From Oscillospiraceae bacterium (GTDB taxonomy: Bacteria > Bacillota > Clostridia > Saccharofermentanales > Saccharofermentanaceae), in contig CACZMA010000001.1 in the NCBI GenBank assembly GCA_902782125.1, forward strand, positions 176,441 to 240,440: 64,000 nt of DNA. The letters run 5' to 3'. Below the pieces are notes generated by a model, which worked only from the letters and a program-made list of their open reading frames with translations, searched no databases and had not been told where the DNA came from. Position numbers and translations under genes: made by a program. Below are positions 1 to 9,245 of the stretch, in pieces (position 1 is the first letter of the stretch; the number at the start of each line of letters is the position of its first letter).

Positions 1-1279
1 AATAGATTATGCGGTCTCCGGAGATACCGTAGATCGTATCGACGACGACATTCTCGCCTGTAAATACGGTGCTCTCATCCTTATCCGCATAGATGGCGGT
101 GCAAACGCCCTTGTCCGACACGAGTATTATCTTGCCGGAATCGGATGCGCTTACAGACTTGTATGTATTGCCGTCTTCCCTGCATGCATCAAGGAGCGTT
201 ACGGCCATGTCAGCTTCGGTATCTATCACGGCGATCTCACCGTCATCTCTCAGAATATAGAAGCAGCTGCCCCGGGCGCTGATGCCGTTGACCGTCATGT
301 CCGCAAGGGACTCATCCTCGACTGCGGTGTAGATAAGGCCGTTGCCGGAGTAATATACGTTGCCCTTAGTGTCTGTTGCGATGAATCCCGCCTCGGACGC
401 ATCGAAAAAGGCTATTTTCCCTTCTGCCGGTATCTGCGTCTCTGTAACGATGCCGTCTGTTACCGTGAGCACCGTTCCGTCCTTATATGCTGCGGCAAAC
501 ACCTCGCCGGAAGAAGCCGTCACGGGGCTCTCGCCACGCACATCAAGGTCCGCACCGGAAGAGAGCAGACTGAAATTCCTTCCGTCTGCAGCGTAATAGA
601 TATTGCCCTGCGTTCCGGCCGCATAGACGCCGTCATCAGTCGCTTCGATACCTGCGATAAGCTCGCTGCCGGAAGTCTCCAGCGCAGCTTCCTGCGCATC
701 GGAACCGATGTTGCAGATGACATTGCCGTCTTCGGTAAGGGCCGTATAGGAATTGTTGTAGCTTATGACGTCCAGGATCTTAACACCTGCGATAAGGCCT
801 TCTGCGTCTTCGAGCAGTTCGATCGAACTGAGCCTTGCAGGTTCATATCCCGTGCAGGTACCCGTATATCTCTCGGTCATCGTGCCATTCTCATCTATGG
901 ACAGGATCCTGACAAGGTCGCCTGCCATCTCATCGCCTTCTATGCCCTGCGCCTCGATGGCTTCGGGTTCGAGGTAGATGGCGCCGCCGTCAACGGAAGC
1001 TACGACGAACGTCAGATAATCAGACGACATCTCAAAGGAAGGATCCGAGATCAGATTGACATTCGGAACAGCCTTCAGATTAACTCCCGCGCCTCCGAAA
1101 GTATTATCCGCATCAACAGACGTTGCTCTTAAAGTAACGAGCTCCGTACGGTAGCTGAAGATACCTACCGCGGCAAGGAGTATGGTCGCGAGGATGATGA
1201 CGGCCAGACTGATGATACCTGCTATCGTCAGGTTCTTCCTTCTGGTATTGCCGTATCTGAACCGGTCGAGCTTATTCAT
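1..1279 (-). CDS. Membrane-anchored extracytoplasmic protein, C-terminus outside window
   Basis: Starts at an ATG at 1279 and runs open off the left edge, so 426 codons of the N-terminal part are seen. A short basic N-terminus (about residues 1-16, ending RRKN) is followed by one hydrophobic segment (about 17-41) and then a long soluble stretch, suggesting a signal-anchored protein facing outward. The soluble part has recurring short strand-like segments ending in Asp/Gly turns (DDGVYA, TQGNIYY, TKGNVYYSG), like a beta-propeller sensor. No family is recognised. The ATG overlaps the stop of the upstream CPBP protease gene (ATGAATAA arrangement), so the two are probably co-translated. Confidence 0.7.
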   Translation of the reverse strand, partial: MNKLDRFRYGNTRRKNLTIAGIISLAVIILATILLAAVGIFSYRTELVTLRATSVDADNTFGGAGVNLKAVPNVNLISDPSFEMSSDYLTFVVASVDGGAIYLEPEAIEAQGIEGDEMAGDLVRILSIDENGTMTERYTGTCTGYEPARLSSIELLEDAEGLIAGVKILDVISYNNSYTALTEDGNVICNIGSDAQEAALETSGSELIAGIEATDDGVYAAGTQGNIYYAADGRNFSLLSSGADLDVRGESPVTASSGEVFAAAYKDGTVLTVTDGIVTETQIPAEGKIAFFDASEAGFIATDTKGNVYYSGNGLIYTAVEDESLADMTVNGISARGSCFYILRDDGEIAVIDTEADMAVTLLDACREDGNTYKSVSASDSGKIILVSDKGVCTAIYADKDESTVFTGENVVVDTIYGISGDRIIY

Positions 1280-2189
1280 CGGCTGCAGCAACCTCCGTGA
1301 CCATTACCTCTTCGTTCTTGTCAGACTCTGATTTTATTCTATTACGGCTGTACTTTACCAGCGTTATGAATGCGAATACCGCAGGCACCATGGCAAGTAT
1401 CGTTATGAAGTTCATCGTGGCATTGATCGTTATCCTCGTATCTTCCGATAAGCCGAACACCTCCAGCTTCAGGAAGAACGGGATCGCAGAACCTATCAGG
1501 TTGAACAGCGAATGCAGCAGTATGGACGAGATGATGCTTCCCGTGTAGTAATAGCAGAAAGTAATGATGATGCCGCAGACAAGGGCATATCCGATATGTA
1601 TCGACATGCCGTGCAGCGCACCGAAAAGCGCCGCCGCGATAAGCACTGCCACCCACGGCTTGAAGGCACGCTCGAGATGCCCGAAGAGTGCTCCCCTGAA
1701 GACCATCTCTTCGCTCAGGGGTATGAAGAAAGCCATCGTTATCGCATAGAGGCACGAATCCCAGAACGGGACCACGTTCTCCTCGACCACGGCATAGCGG
1801 TCGACCGAAGCGTCATAGTTCGCCACTTCCTGCTGAACGGGCTGCAGATAATCCGAGACTATTACGAACACGCTGAGATAGGAAGTAACGAAGCCAATAA
1901 GGCCGAGACCGATTATGACAAGGAGCAGCACCTCAAAGGCGCTGATCTTCCTTGTCTTGATGAATCTCTTGTTCTTGTCCTTTGATGAGAATCTGTTGTA
2001 GATAAGAAAGCAGATGATAACGAGGACCGCGCTGATAAACGAATACAGACCCTCGTGGATATCGGTATCAAGTCCTGCGAACTCCATCGCATAGAATGCG
2101 ATAAAGCTCATTGCCATATAAAGGCATAAGCAGACCAACGCCAGGAAAAGGGCTAATGCATATCTGCCTGCTTTGGCAAGTGGACTCAT
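1272..2189 (-). CDS. CPBP family intramembrane glutamic endopeptidase
   Basis: A 305-residue polytopic membrane protein with the three motifs of the CPBP (CAAX protease/bacteriocin-processing, Abi) family: EEMVFR (E160, E161, R165), FGALHG (H193) and HSLFN (H226, N230). These form the intramembrane active site in this family. Substrate is unknown; relatives process prenylated or signal peptides or act in bacteriocin immunity. The start overlaps the end of the upstream DUF1292-like gene by 4 bases, and its stop overlaps the downstream membrane-anchored gene, so it sits inside the ireB-ruvX operon. Confidence 0.85.
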   Translation of the reverse strand: MSPLAKAGRYALALFLALVCLCLYMAMSFIAFYAMEFAGLDTDIHEGLYSFISAVLVIICFLIYNRFSSKDKNKRFIKTRKISAFEVLLLVIIGLGLIGFVTSYLSVFVIVSDYLQPVQQEVANYDASVDRYAVVEENVVPFWDSCLYAITMAFFIPLSEEMVFRGALFGHLERAFKPWVAVLIAAALFGALHGMSIHIGYALVCGIIITFCYYYTGSIISSILLHSLFNLIGSAIPFFLKLEVFGLSEDTRITINATMNFITILAMVPAVFAFITLVKYSRNRIKSESDKNEEVMVTEVAAADE

Positions 2190-2611
2190 TCAGGTTCTGC
2201 TCCCTGGAAGACGCCTTTTCTCGCTTTGGAATCGGGTACCTGCGAGTTGTAGTAGCGTCTCATAAAGTAAACGAATGCAGTCTCGAGCTCGGTACCGTCC
2301 TTGATCGAATAGAAGAGCTGTTCCCCGCTCTTGGCATACTCGGTCCTCATGATAACGAGTTCGGGTTTGTCGTGGTTTCCGTCGTCCGGCGCATAGTTAT
2401 ACATGACAATGTATTCCTTCTTCATGATGACGAAGGTGTCTATGACGGACATATAGTAATCCTTCTTGTTGTAAGGATCCCTGATGACGATAAGTTCGTC
2501 CTCGCGGCTGTTCTTAAGATGCTCGCCGGCAAGCTTGGCTTTACGGTCAGCCTGCATGGCGCGCTTCTTGCGAAGGCCGCCTGAATGAGGATTACTCGTC
2601 TGATTCTTCAT
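2186..2611 (-). CDS. DUF1292-like protein (second copy)
   Basis: 141 residues. After a basic, probably disordered N-terminus (about 1-35) comes a small domain with the pattern DPYNKKDYYMSVIDTF...KKEYIVMYNY, which follows the DUF1292 (YrzB-like) layout of the neighbouring upstream gene. No catalytic motif is visible and no function is known. It overlaps the upstream DUF1292 gene by 20 bases and the downstream CPBP gene by 4, so it is translationally coupled. It looks like a divergent tandem duplicate of its neighbour. Confidence 0.6.
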   Translation of the reverse strand: MKNQTSNPHSGGLRKKRAMQADRKAKLAGEHLKNSREDELIVIRDPYNKKDYYMSVIDTFVIMKKEYIVMYNYAPDDGNHDKPELVIMRTEYAKSGEQLFYSIKDGTELETAFVYFMRRYYNSQVPDSKARKGVFQGAEPE

Positions 2612-2909
2612 CGCCGTAGAGCTCTTCGCAGAGCTTGTCGTAGTAATCGTAGATCACGTCGACCTCTTTCTCGGGGATCGTCTGGAGCAGCATCTGGCCG
2701 TCCTCTTCGACGGATTCCATGATGACTGAATCATAATCATATTCGGGATCGTCAACGGGTCTTAAGAGGACAACATAGTCCTTGCCGTTGAACTTAAAAG
2801 CATCGTCGAGGATGAACTCGATCGCTTCGCCTGTCTCTTCATCTTCAAGAGTGATCTTACGATCCTCTTCATCCATATCAAGCATATTGTTAAGAAGCTC
2901 GTCTGCCAT
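2592..2909 (-). CDS. DUF1292 domain-containing protein (YrzB-like)
   Basis: 105 residues, strongly acidic. The core LEDEETGEAIEFILDDAF, then NGKDYVVLLRP and the EEDGQMLLQTI block, are typical of DUF1292, a small Firmicutes family conserved just downstream of ruvX. Function unknown. Gene order ireB-ruvX-DUF1292 is a standard clostridial and bacillar arrangement, which supports the assignment. Confidence 0.85.
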   Translation of the reverse strand: MADELLNNMLDMDEEDRKITLEDEETGEAIEFILDDAFKFNGKDYVVLLRPVDDPEYDYDSVIMESVEEDGQMLLQTIPEKEVDVIYDYYDKLCEELYGDEESDE

Positions 2910-2950
2910 AATATTGCCTCCTCAAAAACGGATTTATTAATTATAGCATA

Positions 2951-3388
2951 TTAAGTGTTTCTTATTTTGTCGAGGTACTCCTGAAGGATGATCTCTGCGG
3001 CGACCTGATCTATGACCGCCTTCTGCTTCTTGGCCTTGACGTTGCAGTCGTGAAGATATCTGGAAGCCATGACCGTTGTGAATCTCTCATCTTTGTATTC
3101 GGGGGTAAGTCCGGATCTTCTCTCGAGCTCAGCGCCGAACTCCTCTGCCTTCTCCTGCGTCTCGGAGCGTTCGCCGTCAGTCCTTGTCGGTCTTCCGATG
3201 ACCAGGGCCGTGACGTTCATCTCCTTGATTATCGTGCATATGCGGTCAAGAGCCCATTCGGGATCTCTTCCGTTCCAGTTGACGGTCTCAAAACCTCTGG
3301 CAAGTATCCTGGATTCATCAGAAAGAGCGAGACCTATATGCCTGGTCCCGAAATCAATACCCATTACTCTTCCCTTGGATGGAGGCAT
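2951..3388 (-). CDS. ruvX: Holliday junction resolvase-like RuvX (YqgF)
   Basis: 145 residues, normal for the family. The N-terminal MGIDFGTRHIGLALSD block carries the first catalytic Asp of the RNase H-like fold; VIGRPTRTDGERS and DERFTTVMA are the other conserved blocks. In E. coli YqgF acts in 16S rRNA 5'-end maturation; resolvase activity has been reported for some homologues. It follows ireB by 8 bases. Confidence 0.92.
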   Translation of the reverse strand: MPPSKGRVMGIDFGTRHIGLALSDESRILARGFETVNWNGRDPEWALDRICTIIKEMNVTALVIGRPTRTDGERSETQEKAEEFGAELERRSGLTPEYKDERFTTVMASRYLHDCNVKAKKQKAVIDQVAAEIILQEYLDKIRNT

Positions 3389-3396
3389 CTGTCTCC

Positions 3397-3648
3397 TTAG
3401 AGTCTCGAGCAGTAGTCGCTGATGATGACTTCGAGGAGCTCGTCTCTGTCGATCCTCTTGATAAGTCCTCTCGCGCCCTTGTAGCTCGTGATATATGTAG
3501 GATCGCCGGAGATGAAGTAGCCGACAAGCTGATTGATGGGGTTGTAGCCCTTCTCCTTAAGAGCGCTCAGGACATACGTCATGAGAGCCTGCACATCAGC
3601 AGACTGGTCGCCCGAGAGATTGAATTTTGCCGTGCTGTCGTCTATCAA
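3397..3648 (-). CDS. ireB: IreB family regulatory phosphoprotein
   Basis: 83 residues, full length for the family (formerly DUF965). Conserved blocks: YVLSALKEKGYNPINQLVGY and DPTYITSYKGARGLI. In Enterococcus IreB is a substrate of the IreK kinase and modulates cephalosporin resistance. The start is a TTG preceded by a GGAGG Shine-Dalgarno site; no better ATG lies in frame. First gene of the ireB-ruvX-DUF1292 unit. Confidence 0.92.
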   Translation of the reverse strand: MIDDSTAKFNLSGDQSADVQALMTYVLSALKEKGYNPINQLVGYFISGDPTYITSYKGARGLIKRIDRDELLEVIISDYCSRL

Positions 3649-3721
3649 AACTGCCTCCGATAATGTACCTATTATTCCTACAGAGACATTCTAACATAAT
3701 AAATGTGTATTTTCTAAAAAT

Positions 3722-5035
3722 TTATTTAAATCTTAAACCCATCAGGCAGAAGGCCCCGTCGCTGCCTGATATCACGCCTTTGACGATGTCTCCGGACCTG
3801 ATCTCAGAGATGTCCGCGCCTTCAGTGATCTTCGTCCTTACATAGTTCGCTGTATAGCCTTCAGGGATGCCGTCCGAGACGGTCTCTACGAGGACTTCTG
3901 CGGTCTTGCCGGTCATTCCCGCCGCAAACTCCGCAGAGAGCTCATCCGAGATACTGATAAGCTTCGCGGCACGCGCCTTCCTTACGGACATGTCCATCTG
4001 CGGCATGGCGGCAGCTGCGGTCCCCTCCCTCTCGGAATACGGGAACACATGTATTTTCGCGAAAGCCATCTTCCGCGAGAAAAGGCACGTCTCCTCAAAC
4101 TCCTCTTCCGTCTCGCCGGGGAAGCCCGTAATGATGTCCGTTGTAAGCGACATATCCGGGAAGTGCTTCCTTAAGAGCCTGACGCGCTCTGTATAATCTT
4201 CTGTATCGTATCTGCGGTTCATGCGCTTCAACACCGTGTCAGACCCGCTCTGAAGCGACAGATGGAAGTGCGGGCACAGGTGCTTAAGGTCTGCCAGGCC
4301 TTCAATGAACTCTTCCGTCATGGACATTGGTTCGAGCGAGCCGAGGCCGAGCCTCTCCACTCCGGGAACAGTATCTATCGCCTGAAGGAGCTTAAGAAGA
4401 GACATGATGTCCTCGCCCCTGTCCTTGCCGTATGAGCACAGATGTATGCCCGAGACCGTTATCTCCTTATAGCCGGAATCCGCCAGGAACTTTGCTTCCT
4501 CGACACATGACTCAAAGCTCCTGCTCGCGACCCTGCCTCTGGCATATGGTATCGCGCAGTATGTGCAGAAATTGTTGCAGCCGTCTTCGACCTTGATGAA
4601 GGCTCTTGTACCTTCAGGAGACAGGACAGAACCGAAGTCATGGTACTCGTCCTTCTTAGTAACTTCAGGTCTTACATGGGAAGCCGTGTGTTCGTGCTTA
4701 CCCTGCTGCTTCATATATTCCAGGACGCGGTCTGCTATCTCGTTCTTCTCGCGGTTGCCGACTATGAGATCGCAGTCGATGGTGCCGTCTGCAAGCTCTG
4801 CCGAACACCCCGTGGCGACAACTACCGCATCAGGGTTAAGACGCGCCATCTTCCTGAGCATCTGATGAGACTTACGGTCAGCCTCGCCCGTAACGGAGCA
4901 CGTGTTGACCACACAGCAGTCCGCCTCAGAGGCGTCCTCTGTCACTTCGAACCCCTTATCGAGAAACAGGCGCCGCATGGCGTCTGTCTCGTAACGGTTT
5001 ACTCTGCATCCTAATGTAAGGAAATATACCTTCAA
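3722..5035 (-). CDS. mtaB: tRNA t6A37 methylthiotransferase MtaB
   Basis: 437 residues. Radical-SAM methylthiotransferase that makes ms2t6A37 in tRNAs. The N-terminal UPF0004 domain carries C10, C46 and C77 for one 4Fe-4S cluster; the radical-SAM triad is C153-x3-C157-x2-C160 (GCNNFCTYC); a TRAM-like C-terminal domain follows. The opening KVYFLTLGCRVNRYETDAM is the MtaB-type version rather than MiaB or RimO. It sits 3 bases after the stop of aspS, so it is likely transcribed with it. Confidence 0.92.
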   Translation of the reverse strand: MKVYFLTLGCRVNRYETDAMRRLFLDKGFEVTEDASEADCCVVNTCSVTGEADRKSHQMLRKMARLNPDAVVVATGCSAELADGTIDCDLIVGNREKNEIADRVLEYMKQQGKHEHTASHVRPEVTKKDEYHDFGSVLSPEGTRAFIKVEDGCNNFCTYCAIPYARGRVASRSFESCVEEAKFLADSGYKEITVSGIHLCSYGKDRGEDIMSLLKLLQAIDTVPGVERLGLGSLEPMSMTEEFIEGLADLKHLCPHFHLSLQSGSDTVLKRMNRRYDTEDYTERVRLLRKHFPDMSLTTDIITGFPGETEEEFEETCLFSRKMAFAKIHVFPYSEREGTAAAAMPQMDMSVRKARAAKLISISDELSAEFAAGMTGKTAEVLVETVSDGIPEGYTANYVRTKITEGADISEIRSGDIVKGVISGSDGAFCLMGLRFK

Positions 5036-5038
5036 AGC

Positions 5039-6787
5039 TTACTGCCTTACCTTGATGTGTACTTCTCTGAGCTGCTGCTCGGTAACATCGCCGGGCGCAC
5101 CGCAGAGCAGATCCTGCGCATTGCCGTTCATAGGGAATGCGATTACTTCTCTGATGTTGTCTTCGCCTCTTAAGAGCATGATCATACGGTCAACGCCCGG
5201 AGCCATTCCCGCGTGCGGCGGAGCGCCGAACTGGAATGCGTTATAGAGAGCGCCGAACTTTGTCTTAAGGTCTTCTTCAGAGTATCCTGCGATCTCGAAA
5301 GCCTTCTTCATGATCTGCAGGTCGTGGTTTCTTACCGCACCGGAAGAGAGCTCTACGCCGTTGCAGACGATATCGTACTGGTAAGCGAGGATCTCGCCGG
5401 GATCCTTTGTCTCGAGTGCTTCGAGACCGCCCTGAGGCATGGAGAAAGGATTGTGCGTGAAGATATACTTACGTGTCTCGGGATCTTTCTCGAACATCGG
5501 GAAGTCGTTGACGAAGCAGAATCTGAATGCGTTCTTCTCTGTAAGGTCGAGACGCTTGCCGAGCTCGTTTCTGATGCCGCCTGCGCACTCGCATGCACGT
5601 GCCTCGTTATCTGCGATGAAGAAGATCGTATCGCCAGCCTGAAGGCCTGCGAGATCCTTAAGTTCTGTCTTCATGTCATCGGGAATGAACTTGTCGATAG
5701 GTCCCTTGTAGCTCATGTCCTCGAGAACTTCGAGGTAGCCGAGGCCGCCCATTCCGAGGTCGTCCTGAGCGAACTTGAGCATCTTCTCGTGCTGGCCCTT
5801 GGACAGCTTCGCATGAACGTTGATCGCACGTACGGTCTTGCCGTGGAATGCCTTGAATGTACATCTGGAGAAGAACTCTGTAACGTCAATGATCCTCAGA
5901 GGGTTCCTGAGGTCAGGCTTGTCCGTACCGAATTCGAGCATTGCCTGCTTATAAGGGATGACCGGATAAGGTGCTGCGGTAACTGCGGCGCCCTCTGGTG
6001 CAAACTTCTCGAATGCTGCCGTGAGGACTTCCTCACCTGCCCTGAATACGTCTTCCTGTGTTGCAAAGCTCATCTCGAAGTCGAGCTGATAGAACTCTCC
6101 CGGAGATCTGTCTGCTCTTGCATCCTCGTCTCTGAAGCAGGGAGCGATCTGGAAGTACTTATCGAATCCGGATACCATCAGGAGCTGCTTGAACTGCTGA
6201 GGCGCCTGGGGAAGCGCATAGAACTTGCCCTTGAACTTTCTGGAAGGAACGATATAGTCTCTCGCGCCCTCAGGCGAAGAACTCGTGAGGATAGGAGTCT
6301 GGATCTCGAGGAATCCCATCTCCGTCATCTTCTGTCTTAAGAATGCGATGACATTGGATCTGAAGATGATGTTGTCCTTGACCTTCTGGTTACGGAGATC
6401 TAAGTATCTGTACTTAAGTCTTACATCCTCTCTGATCTCCTTGGATGTCATGATCTCGAACGGGAGCTGTGTGTAGACCTTGCCGAGCACATCTACCTTG
6501 TGTGCCTCGAGCTCGATCGTACCCGTGGCGATCTTCGGGTTATATGTCTCCTCGTCTCTGTGCTCGATCTTACCTTCAATCGAGACGCACTCTTCCTTAA
6601 CGAGTCCGTCGAGGAGAGTCGTGTCTCTCATTACGACCTGGAGCGTGCCGTACATATCACGAAGGTCGATGAAGGATACGCCGCCGTGGTCTCTGATGTT
6701 CTCGATCCAGCCGCATACGCGGAGCTCTGATCCGACATCGCTCTCGGTGATCTCACTGATGATCTTGTCTCTGTAGATGTTGCCCAT
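5039..6787 (-). CDS. aspS: Aspartate-tRNA ligase, probably non-discriminating
   Basis: 582 residues, bacterial-type AspRS: N-terminal OB-fold anticodon domain (about 1-110), class II catalytic core with motif 2 FRDEDARADRSPGEF and motif 3 near the C-terminus (GMAPGVDRMIMLLRG), and a GAD insertion between them. The anticodon domain has RDHGG, with His at residue 34. The equivalent His (H31 in Pseudomonas) is a known mark of AspRS that also charges tRNA-Asn, where discriminating enzymes usually have Leu. The gene is preceded by a T-box leader whose specifier reads AAC (Asn), which agrees. Asp-tRNA-Asn would then need GatCAB, not seen in this window. Confidence 0.95.
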   Translation of the reverse strand: MGNIYRDKIISEITESDVGSELRVCGWIENIRDHGGVSFIDLRDMYGTLQVVMRDTTLLDGLVKEECVSIEGKIEHRDEETYNPKIATGTIELEAHKVDVLGKVYTQLPFEIMTSKEIREDVRLKYRYLDLRNQKVKDNIIFRSNVIAFLRQKMTEMGFLEIQTPILTSSSPEGARDYIVPSRKFKGKFYALPQAPQQFKQLLMVSGFDKYFQIAPCFRDEDARADRSPGEFYQLDFEMSFATQEDVFRAGEEVLTAAFEKFAPEGAAVTAAPYPVIPYKQAMLEFGTDKPDLRNPLRIIDVTEFFSRCTFKAFHGKTVRAINVHAKLSKGQHEKMLKFAQDDLGMGGLGYLEVLEDMSYKGPIDKFIPDDMKTELKDLAGLQAGDTIFFIADNEARACECAGGIRNELGKRLDLTEKNAFRFCFVNDFPMFEKDPETRKYIFTHNPFSMPQGGLEALETKDPGEILAYQYDIVCNGVELSSGAVRNHDLQIMKKAFEIAGYSEEDLKTKFGALYNAFQFGAPPHAGMAPGVDRMIMLLRGEDNIREVIAFPMNGNAQDLLCGAPGDVTEQQLREVHIKVRQ

Positions 6788-6825
6788 TGTCTTACAGTCC
6801 TTTCCAAATTCATGTCCGGAGAAAT

Positions 6826-7056
6826 AAAAACGCCCCGAACTTACAAGCCTTGCTTACAAGTTCAGGACGATATACTGCAAAGTATCCGCGGTGCCACCTG
6901 AATTATCCCGCCGAATCAGGCAGGATCTCTCTTAGATTGTCTCCCATGCTGCTAGAGCTGTTATTCGCCCGATCACTGCCGCCTGTCTTCCAGCCAAAGG
7001 ACAGACTCTCTGTGGGTGTATCCCCGGGTTACTGGGTCTCCGTCATCGCGTGGTAT
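6826..7056 (-). promoter_or_regulatory. T-box riboswitch leader of aspS
   Basis: The transcript contains the T-box core GGTGGCACCGCGG (6886-6899) and, upstream, GATGACGGAGACC plus AGTA of stem I. The stem I 3' side reads CGAATAACAGC; placed by analogy with glycyl T-boxes (GAA, one base, codon, A), the specifier is AAC at 6960-6962. A terminator hairpin ends the leader: arms pair across 6831-6868 and run into TTTTTA. The T-box bulge TGGC would pair with a G73-CCA tRNA end, fitting tRNA-Asn or tRNA-Asp. Uncharged tRNA should stabilise the antiterminator and turn aspS (and mtaB) on. Confidence 0.9.
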
Positions 7057-7062
7057 TAGCGA

Positions 7063-7092
7063 ATATTACACTACATTCACCGTCGTTGTCAA
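7063..7092 (-). promoter_or_regulatory. Promoter of the aspS T-box transcript
   Basis: TTGACA (-35, 7087-7092), 18-base spacer, TAATAT (-10, 7063-7068), on the minus strand. It lies directly after the rnr stop codon and would start the T-box leader near 7056. Confidence 0.7.
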
Positions 7093-7096
7093 ACGG

Positions 7097-9160
7097 TTAT
7101 CTCGCTCTTCTTCCTCCGGGGCCTCTCCTGCCGCCCTTGGACGGTCTGTTCTTGAACTTATCGCCCTTGCCGTGGGAAGCTTTGCGGATAGGCGTGCGCC
7201 TCTCCTTACCCTTTCCTTTGCCGCTTACTTTGCCCTGCTTTCCGGAGTTCCTGCCGGAAGGACGCGGGATAAAGTCATTCTCGAGCGAGAAGTCTATCCG
7301 GTTAAGCTCGGTGTCAACATTCTCTACGATGACGTCCACCTTGAGGCCGATGCTTATGATCGTGCCTGTGTGCGCACCAACCGCGCAGTATCTTCTCTCG
7401 TCGAAGTAGTAGTGATCCGCGAGGCTCCTGAAGGGAACGAAGCCTTCGATGGAGCTCGGCAGGACAACGAAGAAGCCTACGTCGATTATTGACGATACCG
7501 TACCTTCGTAATGCTCGCCGACCTTATCCGACATGAAGTCGCAGACCTTGATGTCGACCGAAGCGCGCTCAGCATCAACTGCATTCCTCTCCATCTCGGA
7601 AGATTGCTCTGCCGCACGCTCTACGAGGCCCGAGAAGTGGGACTTCTTATTCTCCTCATGTATCACGCTCTTGATGATGCGGTGGATATAGAGGTCGGGA
7701 TAACGCCTAATAGGGCTCGTGAAGTGGCAGTAATACTTTGATGCCAGACCGAAATGCCCCAAGCACTGCGAGCTGTATCTCGCTTTCGCCATGGAGCGGA
7801 GCAGGAGCTCGTCCGCGACGGGCTTTACCTTCTCGTCAGCGATCGTATCCGTGAAGTTCACGATATCCAGAGGCGTTACCTTGCCAGAGAGCCTTCCTAT
7901 CGCGCCGAGATTCCTCGCGACGAGCGAGAACCTGGCGATCTTGATCGGATCCGGGTCTTCGTGCACACGGTAGACGAACGGGTATTCCATCTGCGCATAG
8001 GTCTTTGCAACGAACTCGTTGGCACATATCATGAACGACTCTATGATGCCGTTGGCAAACGTAATGGGGTAAGGCATGACGTCTCTGACGCTGCCGTCGT
8101 CGTTAAGGATGACCTTGGTCTCGGGGAACTCGAAAGCGAGCGCCCCTCTTCTCTCCCTCATCCTCTTCAGACAGTCAGCGAGGACCTTCATGTCTCCGAG
8201 CATCCTTATGATCGGGCCGTATTCTCCTTTATCGGAATCCCTGGGTTCGGTAAGGATGCGGTAGACCTCGTTATAGCTCATCCTCCTGTCGGATCTGATG
8301 ACACTCTCATAGATCTTGCCGTCATATGTGCTGCCCTCGCGGTCAACGAGCATCTCGCATGTCATGGCAAGCCTGTCCACCTTAGGGTTAAGGCTGCACA
8401 GACCATTCGACAGTTTCGGCGGGAGCATCGGGATGACGCGGTCAGCAAGATATACGGAAGTCGCCCTCTTGAACGCTTCTTCGTCCAGTGCGGTACCTTC
8501 TCTTACATAGTTGGATACATCCGCGATGTGGACATAGAGTCTGAAGTTGCCGTTGGACAGTTCTTCGATCGAGATGGCATCGTCAAGGTCCTTGGCATCC
8601 TCGCCGTCTATCGTAATCGTAAGAAGGTCACGGAGATCGCATCTTCCCTTCCTGATCTCTTCGTCCACGAGAGCGGGATCGGGATCGACCGGCAGGGGCT
8701 CGACTTCAGCCAGGACTTCATCCGGAAAGTTCTGCGCCAGGCCGAACTGCCTTAAGACCGTGAGCATCCTGGCATCGTTGTTGCCGGGGTCGCCCAAGAC
8801 TTCCTTGATGGTTCCCCTGCACTTGCCCTTGCCTTCTTCGGGGTTCAGGATCTCGCATACGACGAGCATGTCGAAGGGCGCGCCGTTCAGGTGGTTCTTA
8901 TCGATATCGACCATACCCCAGTCAGTATCCTTGAACGAAGGATCTGGTATGACGACTCCGCCGTCAGAGGTCATCCTCAGTATTCCTACTACCTGGTTCT
9001 TAACTGCCAGAGGTCCCTTCGGGGCGAGCTCAGCAGGACACTGGGGCTTCTCGCGCTCGCTCTGTATCTTCGCCATTATCTCGCGGCTGCGCCTTCTGGC
9101 ATTCTGGCTCATATTCTTTGCATATGAGAATCTGTTGTCTTTGTTATTGTTATTACTCAT
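7097..9160 (-). CDS. rnr: Ribonuclease R
   Basis: 687 residues, 3'-5' exoribonuclease of the RNB family. Cold-shock-like domains lie ahead of the RNB catalytic domain, which has the Asp cluster DGEDAKDLDDAISIEEL (about 205-222). An S1 RNA-binding domain follows (EGTVSSIIDVGFFVVLP) and a very basic Gly/Arg/Lys tail ends the protein. It is shorter than the 813-residue E. coli enzyme and appears to lack the N-terminal helix-turn-helix. It follows secG, the usual clostridial order, but smpB is not behind it here; aspS is. Confidence 0.95.
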   Translation of the reverse strand: MSNNNNKDNRFSYAKNMSQNARRRSREIMAKIQSEREKPQCPAELAPKGPLAVKNQVVGILRMTSDGGVVIPDPSFKDTDWGMVDIDKNHLNGAPFDMLVVCEILNPEEGKGKCRGTIKEVLGDPGNNDARMLTVLRQFGLAQNFPDEVLAEVEPLPVDPDPALVDEEIRKGRCDLRDLLTITIDGEDAKDLDDAISIEELSNGNFRLYVHIADVSNYVREGTALDEEAFKRATSVYLADRVIPMLPPKLSNGLCSLNPKVDRLAMTCEMLVDREGSTYDGKIYESVIRSDRRMSYNEVYRILTEPRDSDKGEYGPIIRMLGDMKVLADCLKRMRERRGALAFEFPETKVILNDDGSVRDVMPYPITFANGIIESFMICANEFVAKTYAQMEYPFVYRVHEDPDPIKIARFSLVARNLGAIGRLSGKVTPLDIVNFTDTIADEKVKPVADELLLRSMAKARYSSQCLGHFGLASKYYCHFTSPIRRYPDLYIHRIIKSVIHEENKKSHFSGLVERAAEQSSEMERNAVDAERASVDIKVCDFMSDKVGEHYEGTVSSIIDVGFFVVLPSSIEGFVPFRSLADHYYFDERRYCAVGAHTGTIISIGLKVDVIVENVDTELNRIDFSLENDFIPRPSGRNSGKQGKVSGKGKGKERRTPIRKASHGKGDKFKNRPSKGGRRGPGGRRAR

Positions 9161-9193
9161 CTATCTGCCTTCCATGTTTTCTTTGATTATAGT

Positions 9194-9223
9194 ACAAAAA
9201 AGCCTCCGGCAATTACCGGAGGC
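9194..9223 (-). terminator. Rho-independent terminator after secG
   Basis: Perfect 8-bp stem GCCTCCGG/CCGGAGGC (9202-9223) followed on the minus strand by TTTTTT. A TATAAT-like -10 (TACTATAATC) follows almost at once, so an rnr promoter may overlap the terminator. Confidence 0.85.
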
Positions 9224-9245
9224 TCATGAATGAACTTTGTTAAGC

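Noticed and set aside
5213..6340. 375-codon plus-strand frame
   Set aside because: Shadow of aspS caused by codon bias; no family motifs.
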